Made by a program: the position numbers and the translations under genes
Part shown: positions 37,188 to 49,594 of the stretch, in pieces
Layout of the letters: the number at the start of each line of letters is the position of its first letter
Position numbering within the stretch: the stretch's first letter is position 1
Notes under the pieces: model-generated
Databases searched by the model: none
Told to the model about the DNA's origin: nothing
What the model saw: the letters and a program-made list of their open reading frames with translations, nothing else
NCBI GenBank assembly: GCA_958295665.1
Contig: OY282558.1
Span: 184,738,015 to 184,802,014 of the forward strand
DNA from: Tipula vernalis
Taxonomy: Eukaryota; Arthropoda; Insecta; Diptera; Tipulidae
Direction: 5' to 3'
DNA length: 64,000 bases

Positions 37188-37563
37188 TCTTATTTCGAAT
37201 TACCTCGTAACTACGAGTTTTAACGTCAAATTCGCTAAGTTTCATATTCCCCCGGTATGACCAATTATTAAATGGCGGTTCCTCGATTACAATTGGAAGT
37301 GACTCATTCTCTTGTGAGTCGTTTGAATTTTCGGCCAAATTTAATGAATTATTCTTATCATTCTTATCAGAACCTGGAAGCGTGTTCATTTGCGTATTTA
37401 CTTTTTTAAAAACTTTTGTATTAAGTCTAAAATAATTATAAATACGGTTTCGATTAACAGTATTATTTTTGACTTGCATATTTTGCATTAATAATTTCAT
37501 TTTTTCCGAATTATGTCTTGGAATTTTAAAGTTGTTTCCAAATATTATTTTGGAACACTTCAT
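37188..37563 (-). pseudogene. Element-encoded protein, N-terminal part (split by pogo)
   Basis: Residues from MKCSKIIFGN to ...YEVIRN, interrupted at 37187 by the pogo element; continues at 34156. Asn/Lys-rich with a short Ser/Asp/Glu-rich segment (about residues 65-90). No upstream part is recognised. Confidence 0.4.
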
Positions 37564-37569
37564 CAGTTT

Positions 37570-38640
37570 GGTAACATCGAATTTTGGCGAATTACCACTT
37601 CGCTTCTAATTATATTTTTTCACCATTTTAATAGTAAACAAAAATGGAATAACTTAGCTTATAGATTAAATTGCAAAAATGAATAATACTGAAAAATATT
37701 ATAACTATTAACTAAAAACTAAAATTAATAAATTATATGTATAACTAATAACTAGCACCTAATACAATAAAATATAACTAATAAATAGCTAGTTGTAACT
37801 AGACAATTTTGAATTGTATGTTGATTTGGATGATCGGCAGCAATAAATTGGGGTTCCAAAAATAAGAGAAACGTGGTTTCGGCTGCTGATTTTCCTTTCC
37901 AATTTCCTCAAAAAATATTGTTAAAGATTCCAATATGTACCAAAAAAATAGGGCTCACTGATTTCTTATTGGATATGGGCACCGGAGAAAATATATCACC
38001 AAGTATATTCAAACTATCACTTCAAATTTTAACAATATGGATTTTTATTTTAATTTTTATAATATTAATTTAATATCGTGTTGATTGCTCAAGATCTCAA
38101 TTGTAAGTAAAAAAAATTAATTTACAAAAAAATGCTTAGCCATCGCCAATTACAGGGTATTACAAAAAATAATAAAATAGTCCGCTTAAATATTTTGAAA
38201 TATTCGAACTTGCTACTTTATCATTATTCGGATTTCATTTCAATACTCCGTCAACTAAATTATCATTGCACTGCCATTATCGATCACTGCTAATTCTACA
38301 AAACGATCAAATTTATTTAATACCAAAATCTCACTAATTGACAAACAACAATAACAATTCAAATGTGTCAAAGTAATGAGATGAAATGAGAAAGAAAGAA
38401 ATATTTTGTGCAAAAATGGTAAGCTAAATTATTAATTAAGATGAATCAGATGATTTGCAATGATTATATTTATAACGAATTAAATTTTAAGGCACTATGC
38501 GAAATCATCTGATTTTTCTTTCACATTTGTTGTGTTTTAAATTCTAATGTACATTTTGTTTTAGATTGGATTGTTTACATTGGTGGTAATGACAGAAGAT
38601 AAGTATTTTGAATTGAATTAAATTGTTAACAATTTTAAGT
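37570..38640. other. AT-rich gap with no gene
   Basis: I see no coding family, LTR or inverted-repeat border here. Likely decayed repeat sequence. Confidence 0.4.
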
Positions 38641-38643
38641 AAT

Positions 38644-40779
38644 TTAATTATTTGCTTTTAGCTGATCAGCTGGATCTAAACATACTCCTCGGGTTGAATC
38701 GTCGTCAGATTCAAATGTTGGAAGATGGCATAACTTTTGTATCGGCCGCTTGATTGTGCCGTTTTTCGTTTTGATTTCTGCTACTCGAACATTGCCATCA
38801 TCACCAGGATATAATTTTGTGATTCGTCCCATAAGCCATTGAGCTGGTGGTAAATTGTTATCGTGTATGATAACTACATCGTTTAGCTGCAAATTTGTCT
38901 GCTCTGTGTGCCATTTAGATCTTAACTGAAGTGTTGTTAAGTATTCGATTTGCCAGCGTTTCCAGAATTGCTGATATATGCGCTTTACTATATCCCATCT
39001 TGATTGTGAATTCATCCGCTCCGGTGCTGCCTCTGGTATTTGATGAATTGAGCGCCCGATTAAAAAATGGACAGGCGTAAGAAAATCTATCTCATCATCG
39101 TGACTGGAGTAAATTGGTCTAGAGTTTAGAATGCCTTCAATTTGTACTGTCAATGTTGAAAACTCCTCTAGGGTTAGTATTGTATCCCCGACAGTCCGTG
39201 TGATCTGCGTTTTGATAGATTTGACAGCGCTTTCCCACAACCCACCTTGATGAGGTGCTGCAGGAGGAATGAATCTCCACTCGATTTTTTCCTTCAAAAG
39301 ACTAGAAATAATTGTGTTATTATTATTGTTTATAAAGGTATACGTTTCTTGGAGGTAGTTTTTTGTGCCAACAAAGTTCGTAGCGTTGTCGCAATATATA
39401 GTGTGGCAAAGTCCCCTTCTACTTATGAATCTGTACAATGCAGCTAGGAATGATTCCGTGGTGAGATTCATGCAAATTTCGACGTGTATTGCGTGCGTAC
39501 TGAAGCACACAAAAATGCATAAGTATGCCTTAACCGGAATAGAGCCTCTTCTCCGCACAGGATGGATTTTAAACGGCCCGCAGAAGTCGACACCAACTGC
39601 GCCAAATGCCACCGAATGTCGAACTCTGTCTTCTGGTAGTTGTCCAATTATTTGGTTCATCATTTTTGGACGTTGTCTTATGCACTTGACGCACTTTCGA
39701 AACACGTTCTTTGCGACGTTTTTGCCCCTAATAACCCAAAAATTTGGCCGAACTAGGCTCGTTAAAAGGGTTGGGCCTGGATGTTTATACTGGAGATGTG
39801 CATCATATGTAATGGATGTGGCAATTGGTGATTTCGACGAAATGATCATTGGATGTATTGTATGATACGGCAACGCTGATTGTTGTATTCTCCCTCCGAC
39901 CCTCATAATTCCTTCAGCGTCCAGGAATGGATTGAGTTGCCTAAGATTACCTTTTGCGGGTATTGGCTTACCATTATGCAGGCAACGATACTCTTCAGCA
40001 AGGTCAATGGTTTGCCAATATAGAACTATTTTACGTTCAGCTATCTCAAGTTCGGTTGTTGTTAGTGCCCCAATTTGTCGCCTGTTTTGATCTTTCTTGG
40101 CCCTTGAATTGTTGGTAAACCTGAACATATACGATATGACTCTCTTTAGCTTGAAGTAACTGGAGTATTTTTGGCTTAAGGTCAGTATAACATCTTGTTG
40201 CTTCTCGACGTTAGATTCTAAGGAGACCGTATTGTGAACTTCGATTTCTTCGGTTGTATTTGGTATCTGCGGTTGATCTGGCCAATATTCATCTTCCCTT
40301 GCTAGCCATGCTGGTCCTTTCCACCAGAGTTGATTCGATGATATATCTCCCGTAGCTTTACCTCGTGTTGCACAATCGGCTGGATTATATCTGGATGGTA
40401 CGTGCCGCCAAAGATCTCGCTTGTATATGCTGATGATTTCCGAAGTTCGGTTCGCGACGAAAGTTGTCCAACGTCTTGGTTGACTGGACAACCAATCCAA
40501 AACAATTTTGGAATCGGTCCACATGGTGATCGTTGATATTCTTATTGATAACGTCTCGGTGATTTGCTTTACCAATTTGCTCAGAAGTACTGCACCCATC
40601 AGCTCTAGTCTTGGTATGCTGACTTGTTTTAGAGGCGCTACCTTAGTGTTGGCATATATTAGATGCGTTACGAACCCTTCGTTGCTTTGTGATCGTGCGT
40701 ATACTGCCGTTGCATATGCCCACTTAGTCGCGTCACAAAATCCGTCAATTAAATCATGTAAAGTGGATACCCCAGTCAT
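38644..40779 (-). pseudogene. BEL/Pao RNase H-like and integrase region
   Basis: 711-residue open frame: RNase H-like GFCDATKWAYATAVYARS, LELMGAVLLSKLV and WTDSKIVLDWL; integrase zinc site (HLQYKHPG...CVKCIRQRP); integrase core VGVDFCGPF (Asp), IYCDNATNFVG (Asp), PPAAPHQGGLWESAVKSIK (Glu) with the triad intact; C-terminal DUF5641-type block (LPPAQWLMGRITKLYPG, RVAEIKT, RPIQKL). It would insert cDNA into the genome. The lack of a start and of an RT makes it a remnant. Confidence 0.9.
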
Positions 40780-41107
40780 CGGCTAGCTTCTGGATGCTCT
40801 TGTTTATGTAACTGGGCTAATTCCTTCAAACATCTGGTGGCCATGAATGAGGCGGATGCCATGCCATATGTGACGGTTTTTAGAGCGTATGGGCGGATTA
40901 TTTGATTCTCATCTCGCCACAGTATAATCTGATGTTTGCGATGTTCCGCATCTACCCAAACTTGACGATACATTTTTTCTATATCGCCCACTAATACGTA
41001 ATGCTGCTGTCGGAATCGCGTAAGTATCTGCAATAGGCTCGATTGAATATTCGGACCAATCATCAAGTTATGGTTCAGTGATACGCCAGTGGTTGAGTTT
41101 GCGGATA
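38644..41107 (-). mobile_element. BEL/Pao retrotransposon pol remnant
   Basis: Minus strand, 5' truncated at about 41107 next to the fold-back element; no LTR is visible. RT part 41066-40776 (MIGPNIQSSLLQIL, YRQVWV, TVTYGMASASFMATRCLKEL). Then near 40780 the sequence skips from PEASR to the RNase H block, so the RT YxDD segment is deleted. The open frame 40779-38644 (711 residues) follows. Confidence 0.9.
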
Positions 41108-41170
41108 TCTAAGAGAAATTGTGGTAAGAGGTTTTTTTTTTAAGAGAATCTCTTAACTGGTATTCTGTTA

Positions 41171-41853
41171 GTAATACCACAGAAGAAAGATTAACCAGAA
41201 TAGACATTGCGTGGATCAAATTTTTTTTTCATCTTACCTTCTTTTTTGGACATTGAAGTATAATTATTTTCGAATATTATGAATTTTTTGAATATTTAAC
41301 ACAAATTATGCTGTCAAAACAAAACTTGTCATATAATTTCACTAACTATACTGTTAAGGATTCTTAATTTTTATTATTTCAAATAAAAACCAGTAAACCA
41401 AAGAATACATAACCCAACTTTCTCTTACCTTCGGCAAATCAAGGTCAAAAAAATGAGTCCAAATTTTTCCATACAAAAACAGCGTTATGACTGTTCTGGT
41501 TAATCTTTCTTCTGTGGTAATACCACAGAATACAACCAGAAGAGACATAACGCTGTTTTTGTATGGAAAAATTTGGACTCATTTTGTTGACCTTGATTTG
41601 CAGAAGGTAAGAGAAAGTTGGGTTATGTATTCTATGGTTTACTGGTTTTGATTTGAAATAATAAAAATTGAGAATCCTTAACGGTGTAGTTAGTGAAATT
41701 ATTTGACAAGTTTTGTGTTGACAGCATAATTTGTATTAACTAATATAATATTCAAAAATAATTATACTTCAATGTCCAAAACAGAAGGTAAGATGAAAAA
41801 AAATTTGGTCCACGCAATATCTATTCTGGTTAACCTTTCTTCTGTGGTAATAC
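41171..41853. repeat. Large fold-back repeat, two arms of about 340 bp
   Basis: The left arm (41171-about 41518) is mirrored by the right arm (about 41525-41853) almost base for base, with almost no spacer. ATACCACAGAAGAAAG occurs at the outer ends and its complement also at the centre. Non-coding. Such foldback elements form a single hairpin; superfamily unclear. Confidence 0.85.
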
Positions 41854-42131
41854 TCTTAAAATATCTCTTAATTATATTGGCAAATATTTGGAGACTTGTC
41901 AATTTGAATTTTTACATTTTTTCCAGATACATTTTTGGTGGTTGATAAATAAATAAAAACAATTTTAGTAATTTTTATTTAAATGCGTTTATTTTTTATG
42001 AAGTACATAAATATCTGGAAAATTTACACTAAATACAGAGGCTCTAGGACAAGCGTTGAACAACGCGCCGTTTCTAATCAAAAAGAAAAAAAATATATGA
42101 CTGGAAAATGAAGAAAATTTATCTTACGTCT

Positions 42132-43576
42132 CACGGTGTCCCTGAACCAAGTTTAAATGGGCCAAAAAAACACTCTCGATTTCCCTTCGGCCATTGAAAG
42201 TTTCACCTTCGAGAAGTTCAAAAACGCAAAAATCAGCCAAATCCTCGGAGCCGTTTTCAAAAAAACACAAAAATGAGAAAATTCGTAAAAAATTTTTGTT
42301 TTTAATTTTCAATTTTTCTCCATATGGCTCTTTTTTTGCAAGAATGCGAACAAAAACTTCTAGGAATACAAAAAAAGCACTCAGCTTGAACTAAATTTCA
42401 ATAAAAATCAAGTTTTTTTTCGTGATCGTTATTGGAATGAATGCCTTGAATTGTTTGTAAAACGCCATCTACTGGAATACTAATAAGTGTTTGCCTTTTG
42501 GAAATATTAAAAAATCATAATATGATAAGCTTGTAAAAAATTAATCTTTATTCACAAATCGATGAAACATCATTATGAAATCTATTACAAAAATGACCAT
42601 TGAATAGAAAAATATATCGATGGTGAGGAAAGATGTATATCGAAATCAAATGACGGAATTTATTTGAAGTTTTTTTGTTTGAATTACCCAAAAATTGGAA
42701 AAAAAAAATCATTCTTTAAACATGACGGGAGTTATATTCCCGTACAGGTCTCAGTAGTTTAGTATTATAATCTGGATGTGTGCGATTTACTTTGTAATTC
42801 ATCCATGGATTTTTGAAGTCGCGATGAACGGACTCCATCGCTTGTTCGCTATAGTAACCGAGTCCACAGTCCATTTTGCGGCAAAAATATGGCACGTGAA
42901 AAAAAACTTGTTTTGAATTGCGAAACATAAACCTCAAATTTTTCGTCAAGAAAAGTTGAAAAACACGAATTCACGACATTTGAAAAGTCACTAAAACATT
43001 TGACATACTTCAAACAATGGATTGTACATTTTTCCCGAAGAATATCTATTCTGTTTAACAAAGTTTTGCAGGCATTTCCAGCAAAAGCGGAAGCTCCATG
43101 TACGAAATCTTTGGATACATTGCAGGACTTAGCCCATTCTTCGGCATCGTTCTTTCAGCATATGGTTATACAGGGTGTTTACAACTCCCAACATCAGATG
43201 AAGTTCAGGTGGAGGGATTATTTGTGTTGTGTTACGCACACAGACGCACCTTTATGTGTGATCAAGCAACCAATAATTTCATTCGATTATACATGCAAAA
43301 TTTTAGGCGCGATCCCAAATGTATTTTCAACTTTGGAGAAAACTTCAAAGGAATTAGGGACACGTAGATTAAGGGATTCCAAAGAAAAAAAAACGGATTT
43401 TTCGAATTTTCTCATTTTTGGCGCAAAAAATCTTAAAATTGTGTTTTTTTGAAAACGGCTCCGGGGATTTGGCTGATTTTTGCGTTTTTGAACTTCTCGA
43501 AGGTGAAACTTTCAATGGCCGAAGGGAAATCGAGAGTGGTTTTTGGCCCATTTAAACTTGGTTCAGGGACACCGTG
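42132..43576. mobile_element. DNA transposon with about 145-bp TIRs, Chapaev-like
   Basis: TIRs 42132-about 42280 and about 43432-43576 are almost identical, starting CACGGTGTCCCTGAACC. A 4-bp repeat GTCT flanks it (42128-42131, 43577-43580). A 4-bp duplication and CAC...GTG ends are Chapaev (CMC) traits, so I infer that superfamily. The interior holds a relic coding frame. Confidence 0.75.
42716..43061 (-). pseudogene. Transposase-relic in the Chapaev-like element
   Basis: Minus strand, two frames: ...SDFSNVVNSCF upstream, then FFHVPYFCRKMDCGLGYYSE, AMESVHRDFK, YNTKLLRPVREYNSRH. The GLGYYSEQ...ESVH...YNSRH pattern recurs in insect transposon proteins. Only the C-terminal part remains. Confidence 0.55.
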
Positions 43577-43580
43577 GTCT

Positions 43581-45072
43581 ATAATAAATGTTTTATAAAA
43601 ACTAATAATTTATTAGAATAAAATATTTCATAATTTTTTTTTTATCAAATTTTAGGTTATGTTAATTTTTAAAACAAACAATAAATAAAATATTTTATTT
43701 TTCGAGTAGGTAGGTACAACATTAAATATTATTTTGAAACTTACTACCCGTTAAATTGTTTCTCTTTAATACGACTACGAGAAACGTCAAGGTTGTGATG
43801 CTTATGACCACCTATTTCGTATGTCTTAGCTAAGAGATTTTTTAAGAGAATTTATATACCTCACGCAGCACCCGTAGCCGCGGAAGGAGGGGGAAGGGCA
43901 TGGTTAATAGGGCCCAAGAGAGCTATGAAGCGCTCGAATAGGATGGTAGCTCAGATTAAGCTTAAAAAACACCTCCCTTTCAAATTTTCAAATCGGGATA
44001 TTTCTAGGAATTTTTTAAGAAAAGGCAGTGGCCTAGATTTAGAAAATTCAAAAAAATCGTTCCTGTTTCTTTTAAATATTTTCTTAAGACAGGCCCAACA
44101 ATTTCTTCTCGGATGGTGAAGGTGAATGTCAGAGTAATTACATGTAATCTGACTCCATAGAAATAAAAATGGCTTTACGATCTGACAAATATTTAGATTT
44201 AGAAGAAAATTTGCCAAACTTGTTTGATATTAAAGCTTTTGATATCAAACGATATCGATTTTAATGTTTACAACTCTTAACAAATCAAGTTTTGGTTAGA
44301 AAAGGTTAAATTTGATTTGTGAAATATTATATGTGATTGGTCTGTTTCTGGTTTAGCGAATATTTTTTACTACCGGTAAACGGTAAATAAAATCTTAATT
44401 TACCGGTAAAACCGGTTTCGGAAAAGAAATTTCAAATCCTCCTGTTTCATATTCCTTTGTCTCGAATTTCATCTTTTGATAAGTTTTTTAAATTTCTTGA
44501 GATTATTGGAGTATAGCATGGAAACGGGATGCATGATTGGCGCGAGACTTAATTGGTGATTCGGTGTTTCGAAACCGTCAGATTATTCGAGATTTTCGAG
44601 ATTATTCGAGCATGTTTCAAATTTTTGGATGTATTTGATAGTTCGATGTTACTCGAGAATTTTAGAGCCTATTCCAAAAATATGATTAATTGATATTTAC
44701 TACTATTTGATGGTTCCATTATTATTGCATATCGTTTTGTTGAACTTAGCCTTAAGTTGTTTAGCAGCATATTGCTTAGTAATATTAGTAACATTAAATT
44801 ACTTGACAAATAATTTAATATTTAACCGAAATTTTTAAATTTTTCGAATTTTTCGTGGGTTTTCTAGTTTTTTGCAGGCTTTCCGAAATTATACATTAAT
44901 ATCTAGATTTTTCGATATTATTAAAATTGTTCATCCGCGATTTATTCTAGATTTCTTAAGATTTTCGACATTTCTAGGATTATTCGAGATTTTGAAAAAT
45001 TTTCAAATTTATTCGAATTTTGTATGACAGTGTTCTGCGCTTAGCTTTGAGTTATGGGAACTTGCAGAGTTA
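43581..45072. other. Repeat-poor AT-rich stretch
   Basis: No coding family recognised. Short TTCGAGATT-type motifs recur at 44560-44660 and 44940-45000. A TTACCGGTAAAACCGG-type motif sits at 44375-44420 and resembles one near 59080-59130. Confidence 0.4.
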
Positions 45073-45218
45073 CACCGCATCACCAATGAAATACTTTTTA
45101 CTTTTGCCTTACAGGATTGTCTGGATCTCCAACATAATGAACAATTTGGTTCGTTATGTTGGAAATTCATACAATCCTGTAAGGCAAAAATAAAAAGCAT
45201 TTCATTGGAGACGCGGTG
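45073..45218. repeat. Hairpin with about 72-bp arms
   Basis: Left arm (CACCGC...) and right arm (...GCGGTG) are inverted copies containing TTACAGGATTGT and TTTTGCCTTA; the loop near 45145 is a few bases. A short fold-back repeat. Confidence 0.8.
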
Positions 45219-45290
45219 CTACACATATAAATCTGAACCGTGATATTTAGTAGATTTTTCGAGATTTCGATATTTCTCCAATTTCCTAGG

Positions 45291-45474
45291 TGTAATGTAT
45301 TTAGTTTTAGTACAGACACATGAACGTAGTAAATAAATGTAACTTGTACTAAAAGGGAATGTAAAATAAAAAAAGATCACTTTGTGTCAAGACTCCATTA
45401 TAAACGAGTGTGTTTTATTAAGGAGAATATTTATATAAATATATAAATAAATAAAGGTCCACAAGGACATTACA
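45291..45474 (+). repeat. Probable 5' LTR of gypsy at 45291-49690
   Basis: 184 bp with TG...CA ends, directly before ATCGGCGACGAGGA, a plausible but imperfect primer site. Without a partner LTR this is inferred. Confidence 0.55.
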
Positions 45475-45558
45475 ATCGGCGACGAGGAGAAAAAGTGAAA
45501 AGAATAACATTATTCATACAAAAAAAAAAAAAAAAGTTAAGAAAAACAGAAAATAAAA

Positions 45559-46665
45559 TGGATAACCTAAAATTAGGAAATTCATCCAGTATACAAGAAT
45601 TTCATCCAGATGAAGACGAATGGATCCTACTTCAAGAGCGGATGGAAAATTATTTTGATGCGGCGGAAATAAAGGATGTTAATAAAAAGCGGTTATTGTT
45701 GCTGAATGTTATAGGGGTAAAACCTTATAAATTGCTGCGTGATTGATGCATACCGGATAATCCAAATAAAAAAATTGAGATGTGGCCAACACACGACTTT
45801 CTTTTATGAACAGAGAATTTTGAGACATTTTATTTTTTTTATAACTTTTTTTTTTAATTTTTTTTTTTTAATTTTTAAATTTTTAAATTTTTTTTTTTTA
45901 ATTTTTTTTTTTTTAATTTTTTTTTTTTAATTTTGATTTGTTTTTAATTTTTAGAAACATTTTGTATTGAGTAGTTTTTTGTAAATCTTATACTTTTTAA
46001 GATATTTGCAAAATAAATTTTCTGGACCAAGGGAGTGGCCACTTCTGGTTAACCGATTTGGAATAAAATTCACTGGGACCTCCCAATTTATCAAAAAAGC
46101 TTAAATATGAAGTTTTAGTTCGATTGGTTAAACCATCTGGGCTGTGGAGAGGACACAGACAGACTGACAGACTGACAGACTGACAGACGGACAGACTGAC
46201 AGACTGACAGACAGACAGACAGACACCATTTCGAAACTCACTTTTTCGGACTCAGGGGACCTCAAAACTGATAAATCTCTAAAAATCTCAAGGTCCAAAA
46301 TTTTCATGATTACTATACTTTATTTTACTAGAGTAAAAGAAAGTAAAAACATTCATGGATTTGTGTGAGATATTACAAAATGTTTACACACAAACGGTAT
46401 GTATTTACAAAGAGAGAAAAATTTTCCTAGATACAAAGAAGGATGATCATGAAACAGCGGTGGAATTTATGGCAATACTAAAGAGATTAGCCAGTAATTG
46501 AGAATGGGGAGATCGTTTAAAAGATTATTTAAGCGATAAGTATATCACATCACAAACGAATAAAACGAATCACAAACGAAATAAATATGCAAAGGCGGCG
46601 TGTCATAATTGTTTTAAAATTGGACATCTGGCATCAATTTGTAGGTTTACAAAAAAGAAATCAAC
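45559..46665 (+). pseudogene. Gypsy gag, interrupted by insertion
   Basis: MDNLKLGNSS at 45559, then WILLQERMENYF and LLLLNVIGVKPYKLLRD; a TGA near 45743. The coding sequence stops at NPNKK (about 45770) and resumes as TFMDLCEILQNVY at 46351 after a noncoding insert. Then AVEFMAILKRLAS and a CCHC knuckle CHNCFKIGHLASIC at about 46597-46640. Confidence 0.75.
45775..46345. repeat. Noncoding insert in gag with T-tract and GACA repeats
   Basis: Contains T-rich tract 45830-45955, and GACAGACT-type repeats at about 46146-46225 (period 8-12). The right end reads ACTAGAGTAAAAGAAAGTAA and the left end CGACTTTCTTTTATG, roughly inverse. It has the look of a MITE or a LINE-3'-derived repeat. Confidence 0.6.
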
Positions 46666-46804
46666 GTGATCGAAGCAGATATTAAGGAGGAATTGGAACC
46701 AGTAAAAATACAAAAGATCGAGCAGCACGACAAAAGAAAAGCAGAACGAAAAGTACATCTTTTCAGAGCAGCACGAAAAGTACATCTTTTCTATTAATGA
46801 TAAA

Positions 46805-47323
46805 GTGGACAATTCAGTTTTTATTGAAGTAGCAATAGGTGGTGACCATTTTAAATTTTTATTAGATACTGGGGCAAGTCATTCTTTAATTTCTTTAAAT
46901 AATTGTAATATTAATTACAATAAATATAGATTATACAATTCCAATCTAAAACTTTACACATATTCAGGACAAGAAATCAAAGTCGTGGGAAAATTTTATC
47001 CGAAGATAACATATGGTAGCAAGTCGTTAACCTTTCAGTTGTTAGTAGTGGATACAGACGGTGTATCAATTTTAGGGCGAGATTTTGTCTCTGGATTTAA
47101 TATAGTTTTTGGACAAGTAAATGGAATATTATCAAAGTCGGATACCGATATAAATGGGCTTTTAAAAGAGTATCCAGTCCTATTTGATGGAATGTTAGGA
47201 ACATTTTCTCATAAACAAATCCATTTGGATATTTTAGACGGGGAAAAGCAAAATTTTGCAAGCCTAGACCAATTCCATATGCGTTTCGAGGACAGGTGGA
47301 TCAAGAAATTGATAGACTTTTAG
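46805..47323 (+). pseudogene. Gypsy protease region
   Basis: MDNSVFIEVAIGGDHFKFLLDTGASHS has the retropepsin D-T-G-A site near its start, a flap-type region and a second conserved SILGRDF block (about 47065). It continues toward RT with a frameshift at about 47270. Cleaves the polyprotein. Confidence 0.8.
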
Positions 47324-48960
47324 ATATAGGAGTTATAACACCAGTCGAAACAAGTGATTGGGGTACGCCACTAGTTCCTATACTGAAGTCAGATGGTAAA
47401 ATTCGGTTATGTGCTAATTATAAAATAACCATAAACAAGGCTTTAGTAGACAATAAGTATCCCTTGCCTAGGATAGAAGATGTCTTTAATGCGTTACAAG
47501 GAGGCGAACAGTTTACGAAATTGGATTTAGAATCCGCTTATTATCAATGTGAGCTGGATGAAGAATCACGAAGATTGGTTGCTTGGAGTACGCATAGAGG
47601 GGTATTTGTCGTAAACAGAATGCTATTTGGAATTAAGCCAGCATAAGCGGTATTTTCCAAGAGCAGGTCGAAAAAGTTTTATTAGGTATTCCAGGAGTAG
47701 CATGTCTTTTAGATGACATAGTAGTAACGGGAACTAATAAACAAGAGCATATGGCAAATCTGAAAAAGGTGTTTCAACGGCTAGCAGAAGCGGGATTAAA
47801 AATTCGACGAGACAAATGTGAGTTTTTCCAAGATAAAATAAAATATTTGGGGCATATTGTGTCTAAGGAGGGGCTGTCAAAAACTACAGAAAGATAAGAG
47901 GCAGTAGTTAAAGCACCACAACCAACAACGGTTTCAGAAGTTAGAGCATTTTGTGGGCTCGTCAATTATTATGGAAAGTTCAAAGCTTTTGTTTAAGGAA
48001 TGTGTCAAAGCTTTTAGACAAATTAAGGAAGATATTGTACAAACGGTAGTGTTAGATCATTTTAACTCCAAGCTTCCAGTGGTATTAACGACCGACGCTT
48101 CAAGCTATGGGATATCGGGCGTAATATCACATATTTTGACAAATGGCGAAGAAAGGTCGATTGCATTTGGTAGTAGGACTCTGCCGAAAGCTGAAAAAAA
48201 TTACAGCGCTATTGAAAGGGAAGGTTTAGCAATAATTTTTGCAGTGAACAAATTTTTTCATTATTTGATAGGAAGGAAATTTGTGATCAATACCGATCAT
48301 AAGCCACTTTTGGGGTTGTTTGGTGAAAATCGGGGATTTCCTCAAATGGCTGCGAGTAGGATACAGCGGTGGGCAGTAACATGGGGGGTTTTGACTACGA
48401 AATGCAGTATATCAAAGGAAAAAACAATATTGCAGATTTCTTTTCACGTCTACCGATGAATACTGAAGAAAGGGTAGAGATAGAGAAAAATTATATTAAT
48501 TTTATTGAAGATAGAGGAATCGAAATAAATAGTAATTTAATAGCAGAAACGACCATTAAAGATCCGATATTACAAAATATTATAAAAGCAATTAAAAGGG
48601 GACATTTTCAAAGTTTGAAAGACGATGTTTACAAACCATTTAGGAATAAACAATCGGAACTTAGTTGTGAAAATAACATAATAATGTGGGGGTATAAAGT
48701 GGTAATTCCTACTAGTTTAAGAGTTCGAATGCTAAATAGTATCCATAGCGCACATCTAGGTATAGTTAAAAGCAAATCAATAGCACGGTCTTATTTATGG
48801 TGGCCAGGTATGGATGCAGATCTTGAAAAATTAATTAAAAGTTGTCAAGCATGCATGTCTATTAGACCGGAACCAGCTAAATCGGAATTAATTCCTTGGG
48901 AAAATACAAACAAAATATGGTCTAGAATTCATATTATGCGGGACCTAAAGATGATAATTA
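47296..48960 (+). pseudogene. Gypsy RT, RNase H and integrase zinc region
   Basis: RT entry GVITPVETSDWGTPLVPIL, DGKIRLCANYK, KLDLESAYYQCEL, then ACLLDDIVVTG (catalytic motif, about 47695-47730) in place of YVDD, then YLGHIVSKEGL, RAFCGLVNYYGKF. RNase H: LTTDASSYGISGVI, REGLAIIFAVNKF, NTDHKPLLGLF. Integrase zinc: HSAHLGIVKSKSIARSYLWW...CQACMSI. Frames break at 47646, 47897 (TAG) and 48440. Confidence 0.82.
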
Positions 48961-48964
48961 TTTT

Positions 48965-49594
48965 TTGATAATTACGGATTCATTTTCGAAATGGGTGAAA
49001 ATATTTAGAACAAAAGATTTAACTACAAAATTTACGGTTAATAAATTGATAGAAACTTTTGTTAGATTTGGTTTGACAGATGTATTAGTGTCAGACAATG
49101 ACACTCAATTTACATCATCGATATTTAAAAATTTTGTAGATAAATATGATATTCAACATATATTAACAGCACCAGGGCATCCTGCTACAAACGGAGCAGC
49201 AGAAAATGCAGTTAAAAGTTTTAAAAAGGGCTTAAATGCAGCCATCGCACACAATAAATTGATTAGTAATAAGTGGGACGTAGATGAGGTGATTCAAAGA
49301 TATTTATTTGATTACCGGTTAGCGGAACATAGTTCTACAGGACAGGCACCTTGTAAGACAATGTTTAGTAGAAAATTTAAAACACGTTTTGATTTAATTA
49401 AACCGAAACCGGATAGGGGTAAGTTAGAACCAAGGTCGGTAGCTAGTCAAAATATTGACAAAAGTTTAATGAACCAAGCGAAGAATTTTAAGGGAAAACG
49501 TAGAGTTATCTTTGAGAGAAATGAAGTAGTTATGATTAGGGATTATAATAAAATAAAAAATAAAAAAAACATGGTCAATTGCTACAATAGTTAA
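48965..49594 (+). pseudogene. Gypsy integrase core
   Basis: ITDSFSKWVKIF (Asp), LVSDNDTQFTS (Asp), ATNGAAENAVKSF (Glu) give the DDE triad, followed by RYLFDYRLAEHSSTGQAPC and VIFERNEVVMIRDYNK. Follows the zinc part with a frame change. Confidence 0.82.

Noticed and set aside
39365..39865. Plus-strand 166-residue frame
   Set aside because: Shadow of the well-conserved minus-strand BEL integrase frame.
43000..43452. Plus-strand 150-residue open frame in the Chapaev-like element
   Set aside because: It runs opposite to the conserved minus-strand relic and has no family pattern.
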